Both the position numbers and the translations under genes were made by a program. Source: Paragyromitra xinjiangensis (Eukaryota; Ascomycota; Pezizomycetes; Pezizales; Discinaceae). Taken from it: a stretch of DNA of 64,000 nt. The stretch is from NCBI GenBank assembly GCA_038503065.1, contig JBCAMK010000009.1, positions 1,736,001 to 1,800,000 on the forward strand, read 5' to 3'. Each line of letters begins with the position of its first letter. Position 1 is the first letter of the stretch. This document shows, in pieces, positions 14,624 to 27,098 of this stretch. The notes beneath the pieces are model-generated. The model had not been told where the DNA came from. It saw only the letters and a list, made by a program, of their open reading frames with translations, and made no database searches.

Positions 14624-15628
14624 ATGCCAAATGCTCGCCAGATCGCTATTGCGGCAGGTCTCGAAACAAAACATCTACTCTCCGAGATTCCGATGCGGTC
14701 TGGGACCGACCCCACATCTTATTTTTACCCGTCTACCGAGCCATTGCCGCCACTTCCTCGAGATCGACGCCATAAACTTAGGACGGCAGTCATCCAAGGT
14801 GAGCCATTTGATGTTTCTATCGAATGGCAGAACCATTCGTTCCCACAGAATAACCCAGAAAATACGAGCTCATTCCCATTTTCTACGGGAGGGCAAACAC
14901 AAGGCACGTATGCCTCAGCTCATCGCAATAAAGCGGTTCTATGTGGGGATAGTGCGCCCGATGTTTATTACAAGTCGATCCTTCAAGGGAGACCAACAAA
15001 TCGCATACTAGTCCTCAATACCGCGAACGAAAAGAAGCCTGGTGGAGATTGGGAGGGTGGAGTTTCAGCTCAGGAGGAAGGATTTGCGAGAAGATCGAAT
15101 CTCTCACAGGCGCTCAATAGCGTAGACCCACGGACAGGCGTGGAGACCTATTACCCACTTCCACAGACAGGAGCTATATACTCGCCTAGCATTGTTGTCT
15201 TTCGCGAAGGGTTTTCCAAGGGATATACGATCTGGGCGGACGAAGAATGGACGACTATATCTGTTGTCTCTGCACCCGCAGTAAAACGGCCCAAGCTTAA
15301 TGAGGCCGGAAGTCATTATGCATTCCCTGAGGAGAAAGGCCTCCAGAGAGACAAGATGAAGTCTGTGCTGCGGGTAGCGGCTCTCAACGGCCATATCAAT
15401 CTCGTCCTAGGGGGGTTTGGGTCTTGTGGCTCTGAAGGAAGCGGTAGCGGTCTGTATAAGAACCCCCTTGAGGACGTCCGCGACCTGTGGGAGGAGTTAC
15501 TATTTAATGACGAGGAGTTCAGCGGCTGGTTCGCCAATATTGTTTTTGCATTTGGAGATACGGGGGGAAGTTGGATCAAAGAGGACGTGAGCAAGTGCAT
15601 TGGTATGTTCAGGGAGAAATTCGCCTGA
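14624..15628 (+). CDS. Microbial-type PARG (macrodomain) protein
   Basis: Single-exon gene of 334 residues of the microbial-type poly(ADP-ribose) glycohydrolase catalytic family (DUF2263 / PARG_cat_microb, TIGR02452). Known family members with a full active site hydrolyse ADP-ribose chains from proteins. The signature lies at about 130-160: LNTANEKKPGGDW (131-143) then AQEEGFARRSNL, with the adjacent catalytic-type glutamates at 151 and 152. A second macrodomain strand-loop, INLVLGGFGSCG (258-269), lies near the C-terminus. The loop is GGD rather than GGG of the bacterial prototype. The ATG at 14624 is in a good context (CAAAATGCC); an upstream overlapping frame from 14517 has no such features. 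There is no signal peptide or membrane segment, so it is likely nuclear or cytosolic. Activity is inferred from motif retention only. Confidence 0.88.
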   Translation: MPNARQIAIAAGLETKHLLSEIPMRSGTDPTSYFYPSTEPLPPLPRDRRHKLRTAVIQGEPFDVSIEWQNHSFPQNNPENTSSFPFSTGGQTQGTYASAHRNKAVLCGDSAPDVYYKSILQGRPTNRILVLNTANEKKPGGDWEGGVSAQEEGFARRSNLSQALNSVDPRTGVETYYPLPQTGAIYSPSIVVFREGFSKGYTIWADEEWTTISVVSAPAVKRPKLNEAGSHYAFPEEKGLQRDKMKSVLRVAALNGHINLVLGGFGSCGSEGSGSGLYKNPLEDVRDLWEELLFNDEEFSGWFANIVFAFGDTGGSWIKEDVSKCIGMFREKFA

Positions 15629-18600
15629 GTTTTAGGTTTCCCGTATTCATTTGGCCTTACTTTTATCCGTTAATCTTATCTATCACTTATGGAACACATG
15701 TATGTGTAGTCTTCTCTTTGTGTATTATTTTCTTACATGTAGGTTTGGCGTTTATTTCATACAATTATTAGCGATCTATCCATTGTATTTTTTACAGCAT
15801 GCAGTATTATTAATGAGAATATGGGGATTGGAGATCGATAGCGTGGGGTATTGAAAATGAGTGTTTCTTGGTTTCTTGAGGCTGGGAAGTACTTACTACA
15901 TACCACAAATTGTGGGTTAGCAGAGGTATGGATGGCGCAAGGCACCTGCAAACCACAAACCCTACATATCGCTTGGAGAAATACAGATCAACATGTTCTA
16001 TAACCCAGCTTGGCCACATGACTGAACACGAGAATTATGAAGATATAGCAAGAAATTTTCAACTTAGGGTCTATCGGTCTTTCTTTTTAGTAATTGGCTA
16101 TCGACGATATATGGCGATCGTTGTCCCTGTTTTAGATTCCACTCAATCGAGAATCTTAGTGGGAAAGCAATTTTCGGGTCAGCCACTAGAGTGTCACGTC
16201 TTATCGCACACAGCTAGAAAATACTTGCCTTTCTCTCTTTAGGCAAGATCTACTGGGTCGAAAAGAGAAACTCCACCTACCGGATTCGATCAGCGGCGCA
16301 GCAACATAAGGGACAGGAGAGACATGGCGCTTCCCATTACCAGTTTATTGATACGTTCGACGATTACGGATAAAGTTTCTGGTGTGGATTTCCCGTGCAT
16401 ATGATGTTGTCTGCGGTAATAAGATTTGGAGGATGCTCGGGAATCTTGAGCTAGTCTTGTGTTCCTGCAAGGAAACCATGTCTCGTTTCGCCAAGAATTA
16501 CCGAATGATGGCCTGTGAAGCGAGCTGTTGTCTGTCATGATGCTGGCTCTAGCCTTTCGAGTAGTCTAGGGTTTCGTTTTTGACCCCTATTACCTATGAT
16601 CTATATGTGAATTTATAGGGCTACACTACATATGTCAAGATCGAGACCGGTAGCCTCCGTATTCAAGCCACTTAGCCTGCTAGCACATGGTGACGGACCC
16701 ATTTTTGTGTGTCCGGTTCCTGGGATCTTGTGCTTTCGGTGAGCGAGAGGAAAGACATAACACGTATTGGGGGCCCTGTCTGTTAGCTCCACACTTGCCC
16801 TTTCCCCGCCTTTAGTATGACAGCGCTAGCAAAAATATTGTTAGGTTAGAGTGTAGTTCATCAGATAATTACGCAGTCTACTAGCTACCATAGTCGCCGT
16901 TAAGTTATTGCCGAAGAGCATCGACGAAAGCAACCTTGTGAGGATAACTCTAACGTTGTTCCTGGTAGGTTCATATGTGATCGTTTTCTTCGCCTTAAAA
17001 TGCATACCCATGACCATTGCAGTTTTGGCCGGTCGTCCTGTTTGCAAAGCAAAGTCTCAGGGCCTCGCTAGTAACTGGAGTTGTTTCAGCCGCCTGTCAG
17101 CAGCTGACAACCAGAGTGAAGATTCCTGGTAGGCAGCCTGCACAAGACAATTCCGAGACCCGAGAGGCCCTAGCTCAAATCGTTGGGCATCAGGAACTGC
17201 CCATGACGACACGTACATCATTGTCTTTCTGAATCGCGTGGACTCACATATAATATTGACAAATCTATTATTATAGCGAGCCGAAGAAGACGTCAAAAGA
17301 AAAGAAAGGCAACACAGACATACTTGGGTCAGGTCTCGCCTTTTACACAGCGATTTCATACAGCGGGTAAACCCGCATTTCACTTTTCGCGCCAACAAAT
17401 CTAGGACCCTTAAGTATGCTAGCGGGCGAATCACAAAACTATCGAGGCAAGATCAACTATCCGATAGTCCGGTGATAAAAAAGTTGCCCTGTTTTCGTGG
17501 GGGCCAAAGGCTTCAGAGGGCATAGATCTGAGCATGATTAGGGCTCGCTTCAAATGCAAGCCACACTTGCTAAAACAGCCCCCACACTATTGGCTGAGGG
17601 GATCTGATTCCTAGTGGAGATATCTAACCGGACCATTATAATAGGATGTGTTTCATTTATGCGCGTGGGATTTTTTTTACAAGCACAAAATATATTTTCT
17701 TTTTATGCTACTTGGGATCTTCTGAGATAATTAAGGTGGGAGATTGTGATTCTCGATATCTGACTCTGATCTTGTGGCTGAAAATCCCCCCTCAGCTGCA
17801 GGCTCATCAACGGGCGATACCTAAATGATTATGGAGCACAGCTGGATATTTCTCGCCCAGGACTTCGATCTCTGCTACATCCCCAAATCTAGATCAGATG
17901 ATTTGCCTACCCCTACACCACCAGGCTGAAACCATAAATCAGATCTGGAAAAGATCATCTAAAGCAAGAATGCTTGACCCCTCTTTGTGAAGGTGGTATC
18001 GAAACCCCTGGTTTTACTGGCCCTTTTATGATATAGCTCATGTAGAGCAATGTCAACCTGTTGACGCTGCATGTAGCTTCGGGTTGATTTCTGCCTCAGT
18101 GAATGACGCTATAACGTGGAGGAATTTGGACGAGACTATAATAAGGAATAGTGAACTTTTCTCCCGTCATAATTGCCCTGGAAATGCCCTTCACTATGCT
18201 ATAATAATTACCGACAACCGGCAAATGGATGTGGTCGAATGACGGCTCCTATATCAAGGAACTTCTTGCCTGTCTTGGAACCGGTGGGGGGGAAACCATG
18301 ACGTATCCAAAATCAACTACGGAAGAATGTTACCGGTGGGCCACAGTGATATGGGGTAATTGAGATGAGACACAGACACATGGTTTCTGCAATTTCGTAT
18401 GACGTTTTTTTCCCTTTCAGTCATGATAACACTATTTACTAATTATATATGCGACACAGCAGTTGGCAGGATCGACGACGATCCGCAAGGCTTGATAGCT
18501 CATTCTATTGTCTGTTTAGGGAATCCGGTCAGAGACGAGTCTTCGCCATTCCAAATTCACACATCCGAACATCCCGAGCCAAATCATGAACGGTCAAGTG

Positions 18601-20655
18601 CCGGTGGACATAGGGTTCCACAAGCTACTGCTGGCCAAGGATCGGAGTTTAATAGATGGATGAGGTGGGCGTGATTATTTAGGTTTGCGGCAGGCTCCGA
18701 CCATATCGAAGTGTGGGCGATCAATGATGCGTATTGACATGGCTCGAATGGGATTTGGCAAGTATCAGTCCGGATCCTCAAGGGCGTCCGGTATAAATTT
18801 CGGGGATATGATTTCGATCTCTGAGCGTAGAAGTGTATAAATGAGCTAATCTGGAACATAATTTTGGTTGCGATTCAGGTTTTCTCTTAAAAATAGATCT
18901 TTCAATAAATAATAAAATTTATAGGACCTTTTATTCATCTATTATATTTGGTGCTTGCGGTGGGGTTTGGTGTCATGCAGTCAGCTGTAAGAGTGATTGT
19001 CCATGATTAGGCCTAGGTCGGTTTAAGCAAGCGCTGCTAAGCACTATCATCGAAAAAGTTGCATGAGTCAGCAAGAACCAGTTCAGCTACTTTTGGGCCC
19101 CTCATGTGCTTATGGGGTTATAAATTACGAGAAAGCGGGCACAAAATGGAGGGATCTATTTTGGCTGTATGCCGACGCCATTAGATCTAAAGATCTCGTG
19201 GTATCCCTTTACGACTTACTTTTAATTGAAGATTTCGGATGTTTTGGGTACGTTAGCTATATGCAGTTATTTTATAGGTCTAGGTTTTCGTTTGTTGGAT
19301 GCTTTTCTGTGGTTGTGACATCCTAACACGGTTGTGGTTATGCGGGCTTAGGTTTTGGATGATTATAGGGATCTATCCCATACTTTTCTCTTCCCTTCAT
19401 CCTTATGCTGTTTATCGAGATATGTTATATCATTACTTCCTGGTGCCTGCTTGATATCGATGAATTTGATCTTTCCTTTTCGTTTCTGGGCTGGCAAGAT
19501 TTCGGGCGTCCTGATGCTCTCTTTGTCTCTGGGTTTCTTCAGGAGGCAATGTGCATATTGATGCGTTTCATCGTGCCACAGGGCGGCCCAACGCACAATA
19601 GTGGTCATTTTAATCGCTAGCGATGATAACGCACCAGTGGCTGTAATCAAAATATTTCTGGATTAGGGAGCTTGTCCGTGCGAATTAGCCCTGTAGGTGA
19701 TGGTACTCTATTGTCATGATGTGATCGAATTCACTGGTTACCATTTTCCGTCGCAGCTCAAGTTAAGGTATAAAACGACAAGAAGATAGAGATCATAAAT
19801 ATAGCCTATTCTAAATCAAGATGAACCATCTGATCTGTGTTTCATGTCTGGATTTGTTGGAAATAGGCTTCTTAATCAGATATCGATAGTAGGCCCTAGC
19901 GGGGAGGACATCGGAAGTCCCGAAGGTTGAAGAATTTTCATGTACTAGTATGTGCACTCCGTCTATAAATTCAGGCCTGTGCTACAGTCGGGAGTGGATT
20001 AATTAAGTCTCGATCCCTACTTCCAGCAGGATCTGTTGGTGTGAGTCGAGTGACTTTCTGTGAACACAATTTCGGCTAGAACTCAACAATTTCCACGGCT
20101 CAAATCTCGCGGGTTCTACCTGTGGTATAGTATTTCTATATTTTCAGGGCTATACTTTAGCGTTTTTTAAGCAGAGTACTGCCATTGGCAATCTATTGGG
20201 AGAAGCTTGTTAGTGAGAGTAGGTTATCTTGTGCATACAGGTTGATATACCTAGATTTGTATGGTCTAGCACAATGTATTCAATAATGAAATATGGCCTT
20301 ATGTGGTTTAACCAGCTATAGTTATATGTTATTCTCTGTTGGACTACCTTAAATTCTTGGGTTTACGTAGTGGTGGCTCAACCAACTTGTACGTGAGGAT
20401 TTGTAGTGAGAGACATGTAATGCAAGTGTAATAGATGAAACACAGGGGAAAAAATACAATAAAATGAAGATTGTCTCGCTGGATCTAGAGTTTAGTCGCC
20501 GTAGAGCGGGGACTATAGCAACATGATTACTCGCCAATAATGGCATGATCTAAAGGAATCGAATCCGGATATAGCTTATGCGTTAAACTAGTTGGTGAAT
20601 GAGAAACCTAGAAGCTTTCATCATTGGGTTGAGATGAGCAATGTGTAGCTTCCTG
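15629..20655. other. 5-kb gene-free interval
   Basis: Open frames here stay below about 125 codons and none resembles a known domain. The longest minus-strand one (17057-17434) and the plus-strand one at 18399-18674, which begins with a hydrophobic stretch, lack supporting splice structure. The first few hundred bases after 15628 are AT-rich and presumably hold the 3' end of the PARG transcript. No inverted-repeat element was recognised in this stretch. Confidence 0.5.
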
Positions 20656-21534
20656 TCACCACTTTTCTCTCAGCTCTGGCCAGCTCCAGCAGTTGTAGTC
20701 ATTGTTGCGAATGAACTCCAGCCATTCGTCGGATGCGTTGATATTCGAATTCGTCTGTGGGGCTGGGCTACTGGCAGAGGCAGCCTCAAGTTGAGCGATC
20801 TTTTTTAAACGCCTAATCTCGATTGCATGTTCTCGCTCGTTGAGAGGGTCTTCCGTTGGCCACGGGAGGCTTAGACGAGGATCAACGTACTGGGGAGGCC
20901 AGGTGCTTTCCTCGGCATCATGAGTCTCGGTAAAGTTATCGTTAGAATAGTTGCTGTCTTCCTCGATGTGTTCCCCAGTGTCGTCCTCGATATACTCCTC
21001 CATTTGGCCCTCGGTAAGATAATAGGTGTAGTTCTCAGTGTCCAGGACTGTTTCAGTGTTGAAATCGGTAACAGGGGGTGTAGATGGCTCTTCTGGTTTA
21101 ACCGAGGATTCCCCGTGACTAGGTCTTTCATATGTAAGACTAAGGTATTTCCGAGTTTGTGGCTTTCTCCTTAGTATACCTCCTACGTATGTGACGAGTG
21201 AATGCATGAACTTCCAAACCCTACGAAAGCTAAAATCAGTACCTGAATCTGTCGATAAAAGATAAAACACCCACTCTACTCGCTCGGTCATGATATTCCA
21301 CTTATTCCCAGCATCCGGCCCCCAGTAGTGCATTCCGATTCCACTATCCATATAGCCAACAAGCCAGTTTTCCCATTCTTCTTTCCCTTTCGATGAGCCT
21401 CTGAGACCAATGATATTTTTTGGTTTCATCATATCATTCATTACCCCTTTCCAGAGCCTGTTCATATCTTCATCAGAAAGGCCGCATTGCGTTTGAAGAC
21501 CAAAGATCGTTGGAAATTTACGTTGTGGCCTCAT
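20656..21534 (-). CDS. Hypothetical acidic protein, 292 aa
   Basis: I do not recognise this protein. The single open frame gives 292 residues from an ATG at 21534. Residues 1-130 look globular and are rich in aromatics, with segments such as LSDEDMNRLWKGVMNDMMK and WENWLVGYMDSGIGMHYWGP. From about 150 to 210 the chain is low-complexity and very acidic (YIEDDTGEHIEEDSNYS). A charged helix-like stretch (NEREHAIEIRRLKKIAQLEA) at about 230-250 is followed by a Trp-rich C-terminus (CWSWPELREKW). No signal peptide or transmembrane helix is evident. Its composition looks like real protein rather than a chance frame: few rare residues, a clear domain-then-linker layout, and it is by far the longest frame for kilobases around. 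It is likely a lineage-restricted gene. Confidence 0.6.
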   Translation of the reverse strand: MRPQRKFPTIFGLQTQCGLSDEDMNRLWKGVMNDMMKPKNIIGLRGSSKGKEEWENWLVGYMDSGIGMHYWGPDAGNKWNIMTERVEWVFYLLSTDSGTDFSFRRVWKFMHSLVTYVGGILRRKPQTRKYLSLTYERPSHGESSVKPEEPSTPPVTDFNTETVLDTENYTYYLTEGQMEEYIEDDTGEHIEEDSNYSNDNFTETHDAEESTWPPQYVDPRLSLPWPTEDPLNEREHAIEIRRLKKIAQLEAASASSPAPQTNSNINASDEWLEFIRNNDYNCWSWPELREKW

Positions 21535-21962
21535 TTTTTGTGGAGATATCTTGTAGTGAATGAGTTTGGAAAGGAGGAGAGAGAGGATTCTATAAGTGCG
21601 CGAATGTGCAAGAGCAATCGTCCGGGTAGCAAGAAAACAAGTTATAGAAGCCCCCTGAAGCTGGGTACTGGTGGCTCTATCTGGATTCTTTTAAGAGCTA
21701 TAAAGTTAAGATTTTGTTGAAGTATATAATTTAGAGATCCTACATATATTACTGGAATGGTGGGTTGTTGTAGTGGAGATTTTCGTAAAGGTTGAACTTT
21801 TATTGCTATGTTGCGTTCATGGTACTTATCTAAAACACTACATACAACCACCTGAGAGACTGGTACTTCTTGGTTATCTCTTCTGTAATCATCATTCATG
21901 GCGGCTCTTGACTCTTTAAGTAAATATTCGAAGTACATCTATCTTATGTGTCCTATTAAACA

Positions 21963-22084
21963 TAGTCTCGTGCCTACGTTGCAGTCGCCCATGTTTTTTC
22001 TCAATATTTAGTGTTTAAAATATTAGTCTGGATTCTCCCCGCACATAGATGGCGATTTCCCCAAAAGATCTGGAACTGAGACTA
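21963..22084. mobile_element. MITE-like element, family A copy 1
   Basis: About 122 bp that begins TAGTCTCGTGCC and ends, on the opposite strand, TAGTCTCAGTTCC, so the two ends form a short imperfect terminal inverted repeat that includes TA. A homologous unit lies at 30649-30764: both share the left 55-60 bp (TTGCAGTCGC, then AATATTTRGTGTTTRAAAT) and a right part with GGCGATTT / AGCGATTT. It has no coding capacity, so it would be a non-autonomous remnant. Confidence 0.6.
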
Positions 22085-22476
22085 ATTGGGACGTGCCGAT
22101 CATAAGAATCACTCGGTATATACTAGTGAACGTTTATAATGTACATACTCTTTATTAGGAGGTTCGAAATATACTTACAGGAACTACCTGAGGAAGTGTT
22201 TGATGCATCGGGGTAGTTTTATGGGGTGTAGTTTAAGGCAAGTAGTAGGCTAAGATACATGCAATAGTAATCAGCCTCAAAGCCAATTAGGCGGATGGCC
22301 GCTCGAGCCGGAAGAGGGAGGTTGAGTAATTTCTACGGGTGTATCTTGGGGAAAGTTATTTTAGGGGGTTGCCATGGGGGGCTATTGCTGTATTTTTTTT
22401 GATAATATCGAGTGCTTTTTGTGACTAGTGTTCTAAAGCACTTTAGGGAGTGATTAGGAACTGGAGAGAAATTACT

Positions 22477-22553
22477 TAGTCTCGTGCCCAGCCCCACTCA
22501 AGCTGCCTACGGTGCACAGCAGCCATAGGCAGTAGGGGATGGGAACGAGCCTA
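22477..22553. mobile_element. 77-bp hairpin element with TAGTCTCGT-type ends
   Basis: The left end TAGTCTCGTGCCCAGCCCC is mirrored on the opposite strand by TAGGCTCGTTCCCATCCCC at the right end (16 of 19 identical). The centre contains a second small hairpin (TGCCTACGG against CCATAGGCA). It is therefore a nearly complete 77-bp foldback. The end motif matches the left end of the family A elements at 21963 and 30649, so it may be a further shortened relative. Confidence 0.55.
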
Positions 22554-23820
22554 GAAATTCCTCTTGGGGAAAGTTTCCTAGTCGCTGATTATGTGATTTA
22601 TCATGACTGACCGGCTGTTCTAGCTACGTAATAGAATGGGGGCAACTACTAGGTTGCTCTTTAGATCGCGTATTCGAATTAAGCTTATAGTTACAGGGGC
22701 GATATAGAAAGGTTTTGACGGAGTATACGCATACGCAATGAACGCGAATATCGGAGTTTCTACGAGCGCTTCGAAGAGGGATAGGGCTTAGGTGTGTAAT
22801 TTAATAGACGCCCGCGAAGGACGAATATATTCGTCGTGTTCTACAGCTGAACCGAGCACTCGTCGCGTCGGTTTTGAAGAGGGGCTCTATGTTAGCGATA
22901 GATAGACTGATCCCTGGAAGAGAAGTCTCGAATATTGTCGAGATCTCAGACAAGTGGTCAAAGGGTACTGCGGGTGATCCCGCTGACGTTTGCTCGTCGT
23001 TTGTTGCAGAGTACCCCTCGTAATTTGTAGGGATCAATATTAGCCCCTCCCCCTCCTTTCGCTGCAATAGACGTCGCACGACCCACGATCCTTCTGGCTA
23101 CCAGGTTTCATATGCTCAAGACCTTCAGGTTGGAGGAAATATTCGCCGTTACTATTGCTTGGTTGTTTACGAACGCCCGGTTTGGTTGGTTGCCCGCGCG
23201 TGGCCAAACCCTAGCGGATAAAATTCTATTTTTCGTTTTCGTTCCTGATTGGGGATGCCAAGGTGGCGGAGGCTCTTCGAGAGAATAGGCAAGTAGAAAA
23301 AGGAACAGTGGAAATAAACAAAAGCCCAATTGAACACCTTCAACTACGGCCTTCCTGTCTTTGCCTCGTCACAGCTACTTTGGCACCACGAACACCAGCT
23401 CTAGCGACTAATCCGTTGTTGTAAACGCTTTGCCACCTCCGAGAGGAACTATTCTCAAAGCCCCTTCCCTATCCATCCAAACGACGAGGCTCGGCACAAA
23501 GGTGGGCTGCCGACGCCCGACGCTTGTTTCCAAAAGAAGGAGGCAACGCACCTGAACCTTACCACAAAGAAAGGAACGAGAAAGCCAAGCATTGCACCCC
23601 AGCCGGAGAGCAGGCAGCAGTATTAGCTCTTTCTATCTGGATCTTTCGTCTCCAGTGCCCTTCGTGGGGAGTAGGACAATTATTACCATCTCCTATTGCG
23701 TTCAGGTGTTCAGGAGCGCTCTGTGCATAGGGTATCCTATCGTCGCTGGAGAGATATCCTAGTCTTGAACCGTTGGTTGCATGCGACTTGGGACATCGTG
23801 TGTGGGGCTCACTTAACTTT

Positions 23821-24415
23821 CGCTCGGTAAACAACCCCTCCTTCCCTGCGCCTCACCTTCCTCCCCCAATCTGTGCTATTGTGTGCCTATTTTCGCTTCC
23901 GACCTCTATTGCGCTGCTTCCAACCGCTATCGTTGTTTTAAACTGCTATTGCTACTTTACTGCCTGCGTGCCCCTACTCCTCTGCTTCTTCTCCTTTCCT
24001 CCTTTCCTCCTTTCCTCCTTTCCTCTCCAGTTTGCTCTCTCACTTTAATCCATCCTCTTCTCTTTCGGTGTTTCTCTACTCTATCTTTAGAGAGACTTTC
24101 ACTCCCTTCTGCTTTCTTTGTAAGAACGTTCATTTCTTACTGGCCTTCTATTGCTCTCTTTCATAGCATGTAATGACTCCTTTTACCCATTCTCTTATCT
24201 TTCAATGGGGTTAAGCCTCCTTGCAGCTACTATCCCTTATTTGTTTCGCTGGCTCTGGGTGGGACAACGCATCGAAGTTCGTTGAGCGCTGACCTGTCTT
24301 GAGCTTAGACCTTCGGGAGTCGATACATCCACCACAGCATAGCCAAGCGCTTGCCCCTCCATCAACCCTTTTTACCACCGCTATTTCGCAAAGAAGGAAG
24401 AGAGAGTAGGGAACA
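23821..24415 (+). promoter_or_regulatory. Pyrimidine-rich leader/promoter of the MAPK gene
   Basis: About 350 bp of strongly C+T-rich plus-strand DNA (roughly 23830-24200) lies just upstream of the kinase ATG, including a period-8 CTCCTTTC run at 23993-24026. Long pyrimidine tracts before the start codon are typical of highly expressed fungal genes, so this probably spans the core promoter and 5' UTR. No transcription start can be fixed by eye. Confidence 0.45.
23993..24026. repeat. Period-8 CT-rich tandem repeat
   Basis: About four copies of an 8-bp unit (CTCCTTTC) lie within the pyrimidine-rich region upstream of the MAP kinase gene. Confidence 0.8.
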
Positions 24416-25765
<1,350 letters not shown>

Positions 25766-27098
25766 ACCAATGGGTGGTGTTTCGATTGAAGATGGTGGCA
25801 ATATTTTTTTTGAGAGAATTGGCGAAGAACGATTTGGGAATTCGAATTTTTGGGGCTGGCGGGCTGGAAATATGTTTGCTTTTTAGGTTCTTGCTTGGAC
25901 TCAGGATTTCTTTTCGCCCATGGTTTGTTTTTATTTTTACAGCTATATATCAATGATACCGGTAGTTTTATTTTTTCTTTTCTCGGGGCATATTCGTCAA
26001 CTGTGGGGTAAATGTTAAAAAAGAATTATTTTTTTACGTGTTGCAATCTGGAGAACCCTGAGGGAGGAGTGAGCTTCGATAGGCTGGTGTTTCGCTCTCC
26101 GAGCAAATGAGACCAAACCAGCATAACCACGGGATTGAAATCGAAGTGGCTAAGTGGGCTTGTTTTCCCGCTGCTGGGTGAGCGCGGAGATTAGTGGTGA
26201 GTTGGAGGTTGTCGTGGACGATGTATGTAGACCTGGATTGATTGGGAGTTGTAGCTCAACGTTTGACGAAGCGTGTTCTAACTTTATGTAGAGTAGAGTA
26301 GCTACTCCATCCGAGATTCAAGAGCCAAGGAAAAAGACGCATTGCAGGAAGATTTTCGCTGGTATCTTACTTACGCAAGTCATAGCTGCAATCTGCCGCC
26401 TTTAGACGGAAAGTGGAAAAAAGAAAAACCTAAACGAAACATTGGAAACGCTAGGCTATTTGACGTCATTCTCTCCCCTCATAGGTCACGACTCACAAAC
26501 CCCGTGATACTCTGGAAGCAACATAATAAAAAAAACGGAAGAAACGAACAGAAAAACGAAAAGCACGCGACACGTATCGTCGTTTCTTAGCCAGAAACCT
26601 CCTAAGGACGTGGATGAATTGAGAGCCACGAAATAGCCATTTCTAGGTTCTGTCGAAGTGGGGTGGGAAAAAGCTGAACTGGCTACAGACTGGGTTAAGT
26701 TACTCTATATGGATATTTGCTGTGACTGGCTGGTGACGTCGTTGCTGTGGTTGCTATCGAAACTGATTGATTGCCCCTCTCCCCTCTTCCTCCCACTGTC
26801 TGTGAATCCGAGAATCAATCCTTCATCTGCAGCAGACAAAAAAAAGAGGGGGTATCTTCCACTGTGCTCTAGGACTTTAGTTTTCTGCCGTGCTCTAATT
26901 TTTTATTTTTATTTTTTTCCCTTTGCTGCAGCTGCGATCTTACTAATCGTCTTGGGAACCCCGTGATATCATAATACCTTTCAAGTATGGATACCTTGTG
27001 CATAAGCTATATGTAGTTTTTTTTTCCTTTGGCAAACTACTAACAAAGACTAGGAAAAAACTTCCCACGACATTCGCATCAAACGAACCACATCCATC
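25766..27098. other. Intergenic, MAPK to TPS2
   Basis: This 1.3-kb spacer separates two co-oriented genes. It opens with T-rich DNA around 25960-26030 that fits a transcript 3' end. Short frames at 26342-26590 and 26658-26966 look random. T-rich runs at 26905-26920 and 27018-27025 precede the next ATG and probably belong to the TPS2 promoter or leader. Confidence 0.45.

Larger units (their letters stand above)
21535..23820. other. Intergenic with two small inverted-repeat elements
   Basis: No supported gene. A 98-codon minus-strand frame at 21642-21938 begins 108 bp upstream of the hypothetical gene and shows no domain. The interval carries two TA-ended hairpin-forming elements at 21963-22084 and 22477-22553, annotated separately. 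The remainder is featureless to the eye. Confidence 0.5.

Noticed and set aside
14517..15011. 164-codon frame overlapping the start of the PARG gene
   Set aside because: Different frame from the conserved macrodomain; shadow of the real gene.
18399..18674. 91-codon frame with a hydrophobic start, possible small secreted protein
   Set aside because: Only one weak signal-like stretch and no cysteine pattern; not enough to call a gene.
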